Made by a program: the position numbers and the translations under genes
Notes under the pieces: generated by a model
The model's input: only the letters and a program-made list of their open reading frames with translations
Database searches by the model: none
Told to the model about the DNA's origin: nothing
Assembly: GCA_026018925.1 (NCBI GenBank)
Contig: JAKSZU010000020.1
Location: 40,577,112 to 40,641,111, forward strand
From: Tupaia tana
Lineage: Eukaryota; Chordata; Mammalia; Scandentia; Tupaiidae
Length of the DNA stretch: 64,000 nt
Reading direction: 5' to 3'
Shown here: in pieces, positions 59,101 through 59,943 of the stretch
Layout: each line of letters starts with the position of its first letter
How positions within the stretch are numbered: position 1 is the first letter of the stretch

Positions 59101-59256
59101 GAAAATAGGAAAAAAAAAAAAAAAAAAGGCAACTTAAGTATGTGTCCAGACTAGAAAATACCTTACCTCCATCGGACTGATAAATTCATTCATGCCTCTG
59201 TTGTACACATAGATCATAGCATCATACAGGCGATTCTCCCAGCACATGAGAACTAT
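11800..59256 (-). CDS. VPS8: VPS8, CORVET complex subunit: 13 internal coding exons (partial gene)
   Basis: The spliced product is the central part of VPS8, the subunit that distinguishes CORVET from HOPS. CORVET tethers early endosomes through Rab5 before fusion. Thirteen exons were found by translating the minus strand between AG acceptors and GT donors. They run without a gap from IVLMCWENRLYDAMIYVY to NQVLLFKFLRSLLDP, and all intron phases fit. Coding length here is 1031 nt. Counting from the human sequence as I remember it, this is about residues 669-1011 of 1428, in the alpha-solenoid that follows the WD40 propeller and precedes the C-terminal RING. Exons 1-6 fall about where the Vps8 central domain is annotated. 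A few substitutions from human were noted from memory, for example GQIE for GHIE and AMNHIE for AMDHIE. No stop or frameshift occurs, so the gene looks intact. Exons on both sides lie outside the window. The promoter is not present. Confidence 0.96.
11847..12364. other. Intron, no feature seen
   Basis: Unique sequence between VPS8 exon 13 and a MIR relic. It contains short frames of 66-108 codons with no resemblance to proteins. Confidence 0.45.
12365..12535 (+). repeat. MIR SINE relic
   Basis: GCTCTGTGACTGTAAATCAC, CTTCCTGATGTGAGAAAAAA and GTAAAGATTAAATAAGATAA follow the MIR core order (tgtgacc...tttcctcatctgtaaaatgg...aggattaaatgagata). Confidence 0.75.
12593..12861 (+). repeat. tRNA-derived SINE, young subfamily
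   Basis: Full length from GGGACCAGCGGTTAGCGTAA to CCTATAGCAAAAACCTCTCC and poly-A. GAAAAGCT occurs on both sides. Confidence 0.95.
12941..13170 (-). repeat. tRNA-derived SINE
   Basis: The minus strand begins GCCAGTAGGTGGCATTAGTG. CTTCACCTCT occurs before the poly-T (12899) and after the head (13178) as a target duplication. Confidence 0.9.
13171..14429. other. Intron, no gene recognised
   Basis: Unique sequence. The part from 14020 to 14400 is rich in CT and may be the 5' extension of the L2 copy that follows. No VPS8 exon lies here. Confidence 0.45.
14430..14712 (+). repeat. L2 LINE 3' end
   Basis: AAGCCCTTCCCAGTGATCTG, TTCAAGACCCAGTTCAG, AATCTTATTTGTGTCCCCAG and CACAGTAAGTGTTCAAATAA follow the L2 3' consensus order up to the usual 'agtaggtgctcaataaa' end. 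Confidence 0.85.
14713..15210. other. Intron, no feature seen
   Basis: Unique intron sequence downstream of VPS8 exon 12; no repeat recognised. Confidence 0.5.
15211..15263. repeat. Imperfect (CA)n microsatellite
   Basis: CA/CG/TA-interrupted dinucleotide repeat of about 50 bp. Confidence 0.9.
15384..15473 (-). CDS. VPS8: VPS8 exon 12 of this window (30 codons)
   Basis: Encodes ELVSLKPCKAAELVATHFSG... to ...VIKKLQ. The acceptor is GACTTCAG and the donor GTAAAT, phase 0 at both ends. Confidence 0.96.
15474..16459. other. Intron, no feature seen
   Basis: About 1 kb upstream of exon 12 with no exon and no repeat that I recognise. Confidence 0.5.
16490..16518. repeat. (TA)n microsatellite
   Basis: About 14 TA units in the 3' tail of the SINE; the minus-strand frame through it reads IYIYIY. 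Confidence 0.97.
16582..17027. repeat. Minisatellite, about 15 units of 29/31 bp
   Basis: The unit is CGTGCGTGCCCCGTGTACGC followed by AGACCTGAG (29 bp), or AGAGACCTGAG in the 31-bp variant. About 15 units are present, with GTGTACGC, GTGCATGC and GTGCACGC subtypes partly alternating. No minus-strand frame contains a stop, which produces three long overlapping frames (172-186 codons) of GHARSGL/GTHAQV/GARTLRS repeats. I take these as non-coding. Confidence 0.97.
17111..17369. other. Intron, no feature seen
   Basis: AT-rich unique sequence. Confidence 0.4.
17370..17880 (+). repeat. Nonautonomous hAT-like DNA transposon relic, split by a SINE
   Basis: CTTGGAGTCCACAGACCCAA, ACAAAATTATGTATTTATAT, TTTCACTGGATTCTCAT, then after the SINE GTCTGGGGTGCCAAAAGTGT and GAATCACTGAG follow a MER-type hAT consensus that I remember (ending 'aagaaccactg'). 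The exact family is uncertain. Confidence 0.55.
17545..17820 (-). repeat. tRNA-derived SINE, older copy with (GA)n
   Basis: The minus strand begins GGCCAACCCTGTAACACAGT. The plus strand has about 20 GA units at 17579-17619, an expansion of the SINE's CT-rich 3' stretch. It inserted into a hAT-like relic. Confidence 0.8.
17881..18619. other. Intron, no feature seen
   Basis: Unique AT-rich sequence. Confidence 0.5.
18620..18880 (+). repeat. tRNA-derived SINE with an expanded G run
   Basis: Full length from GGGCCAGCAGGTGGCACGAT to GGCAAAAATG. Its CCCCCCGGGG motif has grown to C6G21 at 18783-18809. Confidence 0.92.
18881..19198. other. Intron, no feature seen
   Basis: Unique sequence of about 300 bp. 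Confidence 0.4.
19199..19304. repeat. Short mariner-like inverted-repeat element
   Basis: The left end GGGTCTTCAAAAACTCCATG and the right end, reversed (AGTATTTCAAAAGCCTGTAG), are inverted copies, each continuing into AAAAATGG. The ends resemble MITEs derived from human-type mariner 2. Confidence 0.65.
19305..19792. other. Intron, no feature seen
   Basis: Unique sequence between the inverted-repeat element and VPS8 exon 11. Confidence 0.45.
19793..19891 (-). CDS. VPS8: VPS8 exon 11 of this window (33 codons)
   Basis: Encodes EEVFNYIHNILSIPGHSAEE... to ...QKAMNHIE. The acceptor TTTTTAG is good. The donor GTACTG is weak because it lacks A at +4 and G at +5. Phase 0 at both ends. Confidence 0.95.
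20183..20405 (-). repeat. tRNA-derived SINE, young subfamily
   Basis: The minus strand begins GGGACCGGCAGTTAGTGTAA. TGAATCAGACTTT occurs on both sides (20161 and 20408) as a target duplication. The internal CCCC-GGGG block is deleted. Confidence 0.93.
20486..20818 (+). repeat. L2 LINE 3' end
   Basis: CCTCAAGGCCTTTGCATGTA, CTTCCCTAGCACTTACTACA and GAGGCACTCAACAAAAACCT match the L2 3' order. It ends about 110 bp from VPS8 exon 10. Confidence 0.82.
20928..21012 (-). CDS. VPS8: VPS8 exon 10 of this window (85 nt)
   Basis: Completes the split F codon, then encodes YQICEFMYEREHQYDKIIDC... to ...DPLRE. The acceptor is CATTCCAG and the donor GTGAGT. The helical repeat character of the solenoid is clear here. 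Exons 9 and 10 are phase-linked, so neither can be skipped alone without a frameshift. Confidence 0.96.
21013..21800. other. VPS8 intron between exons 9 and 10
   Basis: Unique AT-rich intron of 788 bp without a recognised repeat; one of the few SINE-free introns here. Confidence 0.6.
21801..21883 (-). CDS. VPS8: VPS8 exon 9 of this window (83 nt)
   Basis: Encodes VLLELLQAGGIVQFEESRLI... to ...MAEKAE plus two bases (TT) of a split F codon. The acceptor is ATACCAG and the donor a consensus GTAAGT. Confidence 0.95.
22160..22402 (+). repeat. tRNA-derived SINE, older copy
   Basis: GGGGCCAGCCCCACAGCACA head, B-box GGTTTGAATCC, then the CT-rich stretch and GTACGTGTCCTTTGACAACA end. Confidence 0.87.
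22613..23028 (+). mobile_element. L1 LINE 3' end (old), with a (CA)n array inside
   Basis: TTCATAGCAGCATTATTCAC, AATAGTCAAAATGTGGGAAA and CCAAATATGCATCAATGAAT, then further on AAATGGCTAAAACGGTAAAT and ATGTTATATATATTTATCAC, match the ORF2 C-terminus and 3' UTR of an L1M-type element. A (CA)n/(CATA)n repeat sits between them at 22710-22780. Confidence 0.85.
22710..22780. repeat. (CA)n with CATA interruptions
   Basis: About 70 bp of CA repeat broken by TACA units. Confidence 0.96.
23080..23330 (+). repeat. tRNA-derived SINE
   Basis: GAGGCCAGCTAGTGGTGTGG head, with a short (TC)n at 23263-23291 and CCCTATAGCAAATTAG end. Confidence 0.9.
23331..23656. other. Intron, no feature seen
   Basis: Unique AT-rich sequence. 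Confidence 0.4.
23657..23946 (+). repeat. tRNA-derived SINE with a long poly-A
   Basis: GGGACCAGCAGAGGGCATAA head, CTCTATAGCAAAAATCCCTC end, and about 30 A at 23917-23946, suggesting a fairly recent insertion. Confidence 0.93.
24038..24330 (+). repeat. tRNA-derived SINE with an internal 32-bp duplication
   Basis: Young subfamily copy (GGGACTAGCAGTTGGCGTAA). The segment GCTTAAACTCATGCCGGGCG... (24115-24146) is repeated at 24147-24180 as GCTTAAACTCACGCCGGGCA.... A 15-bp target duplication, AAAGTAAATGATATA, flanks the copy. Confidence 0.95.
24343..25019. other. Intron, no feature seen
   Basis: AT-rich unique sequence; no exon found. Confidence 0.45.
25020..25145 (+). repeat. Possible MIR SINE relic
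   Basis: CAACTCACTTCCTCAATTTT and AACTGAAGAGGTGGGAAATA resemble the MIR core, but the copy is very diverged. Confidence 0.45.
25222..25461 (-). repeat. tRNA-derived SINE with (GA)n
   Basis: The minus strand begins GGCCAGCCTGTGGTATGATT. About 18 GA units at 25255-25289 come from its CT-rich 3' stretch. Confidence 0.88.
25517..25786 (+). repeat. tRNA-derived SINE
   Basis: GGGGCCAGCAGGTGGTGTGG head to TTTATGGTAAAAATCTT end with an AAAC-rich tail. Confidence 0.92.
25872..25908 (-). repeat. tRNA-derived SINE, 5' fragment
   Basis: Only the head region (minus strand GGCAAGTGGTGTGGTGGTTA) is present, just before another SINE. Confidence 0.6.
25927..26082 (-). repeat. tRNA-derived SINE, short form
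   Basis: The minus strand begins GGCTGGCAAGTGGCATGGTG and passes straight from GGTGGCTTGC to the CT-rich stretch. ACAGTAGGTAAGTTTTT occurs on both sides (25912 and 26084), a 17-bp target duplication. Confidence 0.93.
26101..26645. other. Intron, no feature seen
   Basis: Unique sequence of about 540 bp. Confidence 0.45.
26646..26825 (+). repeat. Chimeric tRNA/7SL SINE (Tu-like)
   Basis: The tRNA-like head has B-box GGGTTCGATTCTCC. The 7SL-like body reads GGGGACAGTGGCATGCAGCT, GTGGTCCCAGCTCCTCAGGA and GGCTGAGGCAGGAGAACTGT. It ends CCTATCTGAAAGAAAGAAAG. It lies 24 bp downstream of the VPS8 exon 8 donor in antisense orientation. Confidence 0.85.
26850..26906 (-). CDS. VPS8: VPS8 exon 8 of this window (19 codons)
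   Basis: Encodes VLEFLCSPDDDSRHSERQQ. The acceptor is GGGGCCAG and the donor GTATGG, phase 0 at both ends. A chimeric tRNA/7SL SINE in antisense orientation begins only about 24 bp beyond the donor. Confidence 0.95.
27190..27480 (+). repeat. MIR SINE, nearly full length
   Basis: AGCACGGACTTAGGAGCCAG, GAGTTATCACTCGCTCCAGG, TTTAGTTTCCTCACCCCTGA and AAGTGCTCAGTAAATGCCAG follow the MIR consensus from 5' to 3'. Confidence 0.88.
27481..27960. other. VPS8 intron 3' of exon 7
   Basis: Unique sequence. A plus-strand frame at 27796-28050 overlaps exon 7 antisense and is a shadow. Confidence 0.5.
27961..28080 (-). CDS. VPS8: VPS8 exon 7 of this window (40 codons)
   Basis: Encodes VMVENSDFTPSQVGCLFTFL... 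to ...DNTLFVNRTLFDQ, a stretch that is highly conserved in mammals. The acceptor is CTCACCAG and the donor GTAGGT, phase 0 at both ends. The open frame runs on past the donor into the intron, but the GT site and the match of the next exon fix the end. Confidence 0.96.
28081..28620. other. Intron, no feature seen
   Basis: AT-rich unique sequence. Confidence 0.4.
28621..29420 (+). repeat. Ancient dispersed repeat, family not assigned
   Basis: CTGTGAGGGGAATTCGGAAC, GGTAAATAAACCCTCAATAA and GAATCTTGAGTTTACCCCAG resemble a widespread ancient mammalian repeat that I recognise by layout but cannot name. It is very diverged. Confidence 0.35.
29561..29813 (+). repeat. tRNA-derived SINE
   Basis: AGGACCAGCAGGTGGGGTAA head, CCCTATAGCAAAAATCTCTC end. 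Confidence 0.93.
29850..30150. repeat. Tigger-type DNA transposon fragment
   Basis: TTCCATGGCTTCAGTTACCC, GAAAAATATTAAATGGAAAC, TTCTAGAAATAAACAATTCA and CCCTTTGTCCAGTGCATCGT match a pogo/Tigger-group consensus that I remember. Its end is lost in GC-rich sequence that runs to about 30330. Confidence 0.6.
30151..30622. other. Intron, no gene; GC-richer patch
   Basis: The part from 30150 to 30330 is GC-richer than its surroundings, but it has few CpG clusters and no exon match. Confidence 0.4.
30623..30866 (+). repeat. tRNA-derived SINE
   Basis: GAGGCCAGCAGGTGGCACAG head, CCCTGTGGTAAAAGCC end. AAAAAGTGTACT and AAAAAGTGCCCT flank it. Confidence 0.9.
31147..31830 (+). mobile_element. Mariner transposon fossil with a broken transposase
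   Basis: A plus-strand frame (31286-31711) shows FQDAQGTLLIDFLEGQK, LAEKRLRKPHQG and PPYSPHLAPPNLFPDLKK. These are the segments around the second and third catalytic acidic positions of mariner transposases; in this family the third lies in the PYSPDLAP motif, which reads PYSPHLAP here, so that catalytic D is lost. The N-terminal half is degraded. The 3' tail (GAATTTTCTGAAGTT) resembles a mariner end. Confidence 0.85.
31831..32330. other. Intron, no feature seen
   Basis: Unique sequence with a pyrimidine-rich part near 31940-32030. Confidence 0.4.
32331..32548 (-). repeat. tRNA-derived SINE
   Basis: The minus strand begins GGGCCAGTGGGTGGCCTGGT; the end is CCCCATGACAAAAACG. Confidence 0.9.
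32593..32849 (+). repeat. SINE, diverged tRNA-derived copy
   Basis: A diverged tRNA-like head is followed by GGGCATACGTGCAGGTACCC and GGGATGACAGATAATGAGAC. AGTACACTTAA occurs on both sides (32579 and 32850), marking the ends. The middle resembles the third SINE type. Confidence 0.75.
32890..34134. other. Intron; possible ancient repeat at 33100-33540
   Basis: The part GGTATTTGAGTTAAGTCTTAG near 33330 resembles the same unnamed ancient repeat as at 28621-29420. The rest is unique. No exon found. Confidence 0.35.
34135..34391 (+). repeat. tRNA-derived SINE
   Basis: GGGGCCAGTGCCTTGGCACA head; CCCTCTGGCAATTAAAAAA end. AATTCTCCATG flanks both sides (34125 and 34392). Confidence 0.92.
34404..35220. 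other. Intron, no feature seen
   Basis: AT-rich unique sequence leading up to the 3' side of VPS8 exon 6. Confidence 0.5.
35221..35292 (-). CDS. VPS8: VPS8 exon 6 of this window (24 codons)
   Basis: Encodes TFEDFKNDKQAVEYQQRIVD plus ILLK. The acceptor is TTCTTAG and the donor a consensus GTAAGT, phase 0 at both ends. Long introns flank it (8.3 kb upstream, 7.1 kb downstream). A young SINE lies about 120 bp upstream, at 35411-35681. Confidence 0.95.
35411..35681 (-). repeat. tRNA-derived SINE, young subfamily
   Basis: The minus strand begins GGAACCAGCAGTTAGTGTAA and ends CCTATAGTGAAAACCTCTC plus poly-A. AAGATATCATTCTT and AAGATACCATTCTT flank it. Confidence 0.95.
35682..36375. other. Intron, no feature seen
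   Basis: Unique AT-rich sequence. Confidence 0.45.
36376..36630 (+). repeat. tRNA-derived SINE
   Basis: GGGGCCAGCAGATGGCACCA head; TGTCCTAAAGCAAATATCC end. Confidence 0.92.
36735..36880 (+). repeat. L2 LINE fragment
   Basis: CTCTGTGCATGCTGTGCTGG, TGCCCTTCCCTTCCTCCTCC and GGCACACAGTAGGTACTTAA match L2 3' motifs with an internal deletion. Confidence 0.65.
37120..37288 (-). repeat. tRNA-derived SINE, short form
   Basis: The minus strand begins GGGCCAGTAGGTGGTGTGGT and skips the middle segment. The head end lies directly next to the next SINE. Confidence 0.88.
37301..37570 (-). repeat. tRNA-derived SINE, young subfamily
   Basis: The minus strand begins GGAACCAGCAGTTAGCGTAA. CAGTTCTGTCTTTT occurs on both sides (37290 and 37571), a clean 14-bp target duplication. 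Confidence 0.96.
37640..37663. repeat. (CA)n microsatellite
   Basis: About ten CA units within a GTGCGTGCACAC-rich stretch that starts at 37616. Confidence 0.85.
37694..37963 (-). repeat. tRNA-derived SINE, young subfamily
   Basis: The minus strand begins GGGACCAGCAGTTAGCGTAA and ends CCTATAGCAAAAACCTCTCC. GTGAGATGTCACTCTT and GTGAAATGTCATTCTT flank it. Confidence 0.95.
37964..38489. other. Intron, no feature seen
   Basis: Unique sequence. Confidence 0.45.
38490..38700 (+). repeat. hAT-like DNA transposon relic
   Basis: TTAGGCTTTGTGGGCTATGT, TGCAGTCTCTGGCATACATT and GGCCAGGGGCCAAATGGAGT resemble a nonautonomous hAT element whose consensus ends in 'gggccagatttggcccgcgg'. The family is uncertain. 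Confidence 0.5.
38701..39166. other. Intron, no gene recognised
   Basis: Unique sequence, possibly including the diverged 5' part of the MaLR LTR seen after the next SINE. Confidence 0.35.
39167..39420 (+). repeat. tRNA-derived SINE with a (GAAA)n tail
   Basis: GGGGCCAGCAGATGGCATAG head. After the poly-A its tail continues as a GAAA array. Confidence 0.92.
39421..39479. repeat. (GAAA)n microsatellite
   Basis: About 15 perfect GAAA units grown from the SINE poly-A tail; the frame KERKKERKK is an artefact. Confidence 0.98.
39485..39772 (+). repeat. MaLR LTR, 3' part
   Basis: GTGCCCTTATAAAAGAGGTC, CATCTTGGACTTCTCAACCT, TAAGCCACCCAGTCTACCGT and AGATGGACTAAGACA match the 3' part of a MaLR (MST/MLT-like) LTR. 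Confidence 0.8.
39830..40275 (+). repeat. L2 LINE 3' end
   Basis: AGAACCCCCTTAGCCCTCCA, CACATGTCACACTATTACTT, GGCGGGACTCTCACCTGCTA and TCCAGTATGTCAAGTAAATG follow the L2 3' consensus. Confidence 0.75.
40545..40799 (-). repeat. tRNA-derived SINE, young subfamily
   Basis: The minus strand begins GGGAACCAGCAGTGAGTGTA and ends CCTATAGTGAAAACCTCTCC. It inserted into the tail of the short-form SINE. Confidence 0.94.
40811..41067 (-). repeat. tRNA-derived SINE, young subfamily
   Basis: The minus strand begins GGAACCAACAGTTGGCGTAA. AATTCTTT before it and CATTCTTT after it mark the target. Confidence 0.94.
41120..41489. other. Intron, no gene recognised
   Basis: Unique sequence between the SINE cluster and the 3' end of the half-L1. 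Confidence 0.35.
41492..43400 (-). mobile_element. Half-L1 (HAL1-like) LINE: ORF1 and 3' region, no ORF2
   Basis: Read on the minus strand, an L1-type ORF1 is followed by about 540 bp of non-coding sequence and then two A runs (plus-strand T runs at 41492-41520). There is no trace of ORF2 between the ORF1 stop and the poly-A. This layout is that of half-L1 elements, which use L1 machinery in trans. The 5' end is not defined; homology is clear to about 43000 and the limit at 43400 is a guess. Confidence 0.8.
42064..42998 (-). pseudogene. L1-type ORF1 protein remnant, three frames
   Basis: Three consecutive minus-strand frames make up one ORF1: 42998-42690 (N-terminus and a coiled coil rich in E/K/L), 42631-42263 (RRM with RPNIQIIGIPEGEE, then the C-terminal domain with RINPRRSSPRHIIARLTK), and 42266-42063 (ending RPDLQEVLKGVLW). 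At least two frameshifts separate them, one near 42690-42700 and one near 42263. It would be an RNA-binding chaperone of the retrotransposon; it is not functional here. Confidence 0.9.
43612..43731 (-). CDS. VPS8: VPS8 exon 5 of this window (40 codons)
   Basis: Encodes VFEFLTRLHSAEASPEEEIY... to ...TREFLNVLAL. The acceptor is TTGTAG and the donor GTAAGA, phase 0 at both ends, so skipping it would keep the frame. It includes the acidic loop SPEEEIY. A poorly conserved spot reads YPHVRT, where I remember YPYIRT in human. Confidence 0.96.
43732..43996 (-). other. Short VPS8 intron between exons 4 and 5
   Basis: 265 bp, no repeat. The donor is the weak GTCGGT and the acceptor TTGTAG. Confidence 0.8.
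43997..44069 (-). CDS. VPS8: VPS8 exon 4 of this window (73 nt)
   Basis: Completes the split S codon, then encodes CCLAGRAYPLGDIPEDLVPL...KNQ, ending in phase 0. The acceptor is CATTCCAG. The donor GTCGGT is weak at +3 and +4 but keeps G at +5. Only 265 bp separate it from exon 5, the shortest intron in the window. Confidence 0.95.
44350..44585 (+). repeat. tRNA-derived SINE, older copy
   Basis: The head GGGCCTGTGTGTGCCGTGGA has lost part of the A-box. CCCTACAGCAAAAATCTAAA marks the 3' end. It lies about 280 bp from VPS8 exon 4. Confidence 0.85.
44761..44971 (+). repeat. Third-type SINE
   Basis: GGAGACCAGGCACTGCGGTG head and GGTTCGGATCC B-box, then GACCAGACCCTGCTGGGGTG near the end as in the SINE at 54467-54735. 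Confidence 0.7.
44986..45520. other. Intron; three imperfect 24-bp repeats at 45415-45483
   Basis: CTTTCCATCAACCAGCTGTC and two following copies (TCTTCCATCAACCAGCTGTC) form a small tandem repeat. The rest is unique. Confidence 0.7.
45523..45900 (+). repeat. MIR SINE relic, split by a younger SINE
   Basis: CTGGAGTCAGAAGATGGTTC and CTCTGTCACGAGCTAC (left), then CTCTTGCCCTTAAAATAGGG and GAATAAAATAGAGACAACAC (right) are the two halves of a MIR. The SINE at 45582-45808 lies between them. Confidence 0.7.
45582..45808 (-). repeat. tRNA-derived SINE
   Basis: The minus strand begins GGACCAGCAGATGGCATAAC and ends CCTATAGCAGAAATCTCTC. Confidence 0.92.
45925..46120 (+). repeat. MER5A-like hAT element
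   Basis: CTACCCTGTGCACTGTAGGA, AGCAACATCTCTGGTTTCTG, AATGTCTCTAGACATTTCCA and GTTTGAGAACCAGAG match the MER5A consensus. Confidence 0.85.
46245..46287 (-). CDS. VPS8: VPS8 exon 3 of this window (43 nt)
   Basis: Encodes DEQVVMGNKLLVYI, with the first D codon split from exon 2 and two bases (AG) left for the next exon. The acceptor is TTGTAG and the donor GTAAGA. At 43 nt it is the smallest exon here. Skipping it would break the frame. Confidence 0.95.
46288..47094. other. Intron 5' of VPS8 exon 3, no feature seen
   Basis: Unique AT-rich sequence. Confidence 0.45.
47095..47420 (+). repeat. Tigger/MER2-like DNA transposon fragment
   Basis: GGGATTTGGGTATCCACAGG and AGTCCTGGAACCAATCCTTC match the 3' end of MER2/Tigger elements. 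The left part (GATTCAACTACCCATGAGGA) may be its other end with an internal deletion. Confidence 0.65.
47421..47999. other. Intron, no feature seen
   Basis: Unique sequence. Confidence 0.4.
48000..48437 (+). mobile_element. Solitary ERV LTR
   Basis: TTAACCAATCAGAACTGCAC (CCAAT box), CCTCTATAAAAGCCC (TATA box) at about 48307 and a downstream CTCTTTCAGCTCCTGC-type R/U5 region indicate a class I ERV LTR. It ends in a (GAAT)n repeat. No internal viral gene is seen. Confidence 0.6.
48408..48437. repeat. (AATG)n microsatellite
   Basis: Seven AATG/GAAT units directly after the LTR-like sequence. Confidence 0.95.
48438..49329. other. Intron, no gene recognised
   Basis: Purine-rich sequence, possibly transposon-derived, but I cannot name a family. 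Confidence 0.35.
49330..49856 (+). mobile_element. Solitary ERV LTR
   Basis: CCTTAAAAACGCATGTGGGG as TATA-like region, TTGCAATAAAGCTGTAC poly-A signal at about 49762, then a U5-like end TTGAGTTCGGTAACA. The layout (U3, TATA, AATAAA, ...CA end) is that of an ERV1 LTR. Confidence 0.7.
50020..50312 (+). mobile_element. ERV LTR, 3' part
   Basis: GAGCCACTTTCTCTCTGCTT, ACTTTTACTTAATAAAGTAC (poly-A signal) and CAATTCTTTGTCCAAAACAC with AAGAACCTGGACA match the R-U5 end of class I LTRs. It is separate from the LTR before it. Confidence 0.7.
50457..50711 (+). repeat. tRNA-derived SINE
   Basis: GGGGGCCAGCCAGTGGCGTG head; CTCTACAGCAAAAAA end with an (AAAAAG)n tail. Confidence 0.9.
50712..51744 (+). other. 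Sequence 5' of an old L1 ORF2 copy, perhaps L1-derived
   Basis: GTGGAATAAGGCCCTCAACA and the GC-richer part to 51620 precede the ORF2 homology in the same orientation and may be L1 sequence. I see no ORF1 match, so the assignment is open. Confidence 0.35.
52450..52712 (-). repeat. tRNA-derived SINE with an expanded C8G15 block
   Basis: The minus strand begins GGGACCAGCAGTTAGCGTAA. CATCACTACT flanks both sides (52425 and 52713). Its CCCCGGGG block is C8G15 at 52529-52551. Confidence 0.95.
52905..53265 (+). repeat. Solitary MaLR LTR
   Basis: Begins TGATACAGTCTGAATGTATC, then GTGTTGGGAGGTGAGGGCCT, AATTACCCAGTCTTGGGTAT, and ends near GAGTGCACTAAGACA. This is the layout of a THE1/MST-type LTR. 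It is inserted in the L1 copy. Confidence 0.88.
53668..53915 (-). repeat. Third-type or diverged tRNA-derived SINE
   Basis: GAGCACATGCATACACAAGA and AGAGAGACAGAGAAAGCGAG at the 3' end, CTCAAACCATGCGGCTTCCA near the B-box. It splits the L1 RT region. Confidence 0.75.
54467..54735 (+). repeat. Third-type SINE, reference-like copy
   Basis: CGGGGCTAGTCAGCAGTGAG head, GCTCTGTGATGCTGAACCAC, then GGACTGGCTAAGGCTGGAGA and CACGAAGACCCTGCTGGGGA. This copy shows the normal, non-expanded structure of the SINE that carries the minisatellite at 16582. It inserted into the L1. Confidence 0.78.
54760..55330 (+). mobile_element. Old L1, ORF2 C-terminal part
   Basis: AACATCACTAATTATAAAGG, CACAATGAGATACCATTACA and TCATATACTGCTGATAGGAA follow the L1 ORF2 3' part. 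A short-form SINE sits at 55013-55190. Confidence 0.85.
55013..55190 (+). repeat. tRNA-derived SINE, short form
   Basis: GGGGCTGGCAGTTGGCATAG head, GTCTTGCTTTCTCATTTTCC, and a tail GTCAAATTAAGCAAATAAAT. Confidence 0.9.
55505..55690 (+). repeat. tRNA-derived SINE, short form
   Basis: CACCAGCAGGTGGAGTGGTG head, then CT-rich stretch and CCCTATAGTAAATTTAATAA, an intermediate between the short and full forms. Confidence 0.87.
55775..56175 (+). mobile_element. Old L1 3' end
   Basis: CAGCAGAATTATTTACACTA, GTGTCCATCAACGGGTAGAC, GATGAGTCTCAAAAACGCTA and TGAATTTCACACTGTACACA match the ORF2 end and 3' UTR of old L1 families. Confidence 0.8.
56235..56286 (-). CDS. VPS8: VPS8 exon 2 of this window (52 nt)
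   Basis: Encodes KLFRVIAPPLSAGKTLT plus the first base of the next codon. The acceptor is AATGCAG and the donor GTATTA, which lacks the usual G at +5. It ends in phase 1. The intron before it is about 2.9 kb and the one after it about 9.9 kb, the longest complete intron in the window. Confidence 0.95.
56507..56745 (+). repeat. tRNA-derived SINE
   Basis: GTGGGGCCCTAACCAAGTGC head; CCCTCTGGCAATTTAGT end. AAATACCAG flanks it. Confidence 0.9.
56990..57250 (+). repeat. tRNA-derived SINE
   Basis: AGGTCAGCAGGTGGCATGGA head; CCCTATGGCAAAAACCT end with an A-rich and (GA)n tail. Confidence 0.92.
57290..57540 (+). repeat. Possible ERV LTR fragment
   Basis: TATTATATAAATCTTTACCT as TATA-like sequence, ATGAGAATAAATCTTGTCTT as poly-A signal and a CT-rich end suggest an LTR; family unknown. 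Confidence 0.4.
57541..59166. other. VPS8 intron 3' of exon 1, no feature seen
   Basis: About 1.6 kb of unique AT-rich sequence, one of the longest repeat-poor stretches in the window. Short poly-A runs occur at 58877 and 59111. Confidence 0.5.
59167..59256 (-). CDS. VPS8: VPS8 exon 1 of this window (30 codons)
   Basis: The exon reads IVLMCWENRLYDAMIYVY... to ...GMNEFISPME. It is preceded by a TTTCGCAG acceptor and followed by a GTAAGG donor, phase 0 at both ends. It covers about residues 669-698. The preceding human residues (ending LDIQQ) were sought up to position 64000 and not seen, so the upstream intron exceeds 4.7 kb. Confidence 0.96.
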
Positions 59257-59340
59257 CTGCGAAACGGAAAAGTCACTCGGTCATCTAATTCAGAAGGCCT
59301 CCCCAGTTATTTTCCTCGAGGTTTTAAGAATGGAGATCTT

Positions 59341-59601
59341 GGGACCAGCAGTTAGCGTAATGGCTATGTCGCTGGACTCCCACGTAGTCAACCGCAGTTC
59401 GAGTCACGTACCCGGTGGCTTAAACTCACGCCAGGCGCTTGTGCATGTGTGCCCAAGATCCCAGAGGAGAATGGAGGAGAAGGGATTGCGGCGTGGCCAT
59501 CCCCCCTGGGGGGTGATTTCTCGCTTTCTTTCTCTCTGTCTCTCTCTGTCTGTCTGGCGAGCGCATGCGCCCTATAGCAAAAACCTCTCCAAAAGAAAAA
59601 A
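59341..59601 (+). repeat. tRNA-derived SINE, young subfamily
   Basis: GGGACCAGCAGTTAGCGTAA head to CCTATAGCAAAAACCTCTCC. AAGAATGGAGATCTTG occurs on both sides (59326 and 59602), a perfect 16-bp target duplication. It lies 85 bp upstream of VPS8 exon 1. Confidence 0.97.
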
Positions 59602-59659
59602 AAGAATGGAGATCTTGAATTCTCATCCCTAATTTTTCTTATCCCCTATTTGATAAAAA

Positions 59660-59898
59660 CTGAAACTGAGTACAGGCTGAGCATCCGTAATCAGAAAATC
59701 TTTAAAGTCCAGAATCTTTTGAGGACCAACATGAAACCACAAGTGGAAAATTCCACACCTGACTTCATGTGACAGGTCACAGTCAAAATTCTGCAATAGA
59801 AAAATACTGTACAAAATTCCCTTCAGGCTAGGTGCTTAACATGTTTATAAAACGTAAATGAATTTCATCTTTACACTTCAGTCCCATCCCCAAGATAT

Positions 59899-59943
<45 letters not shown>

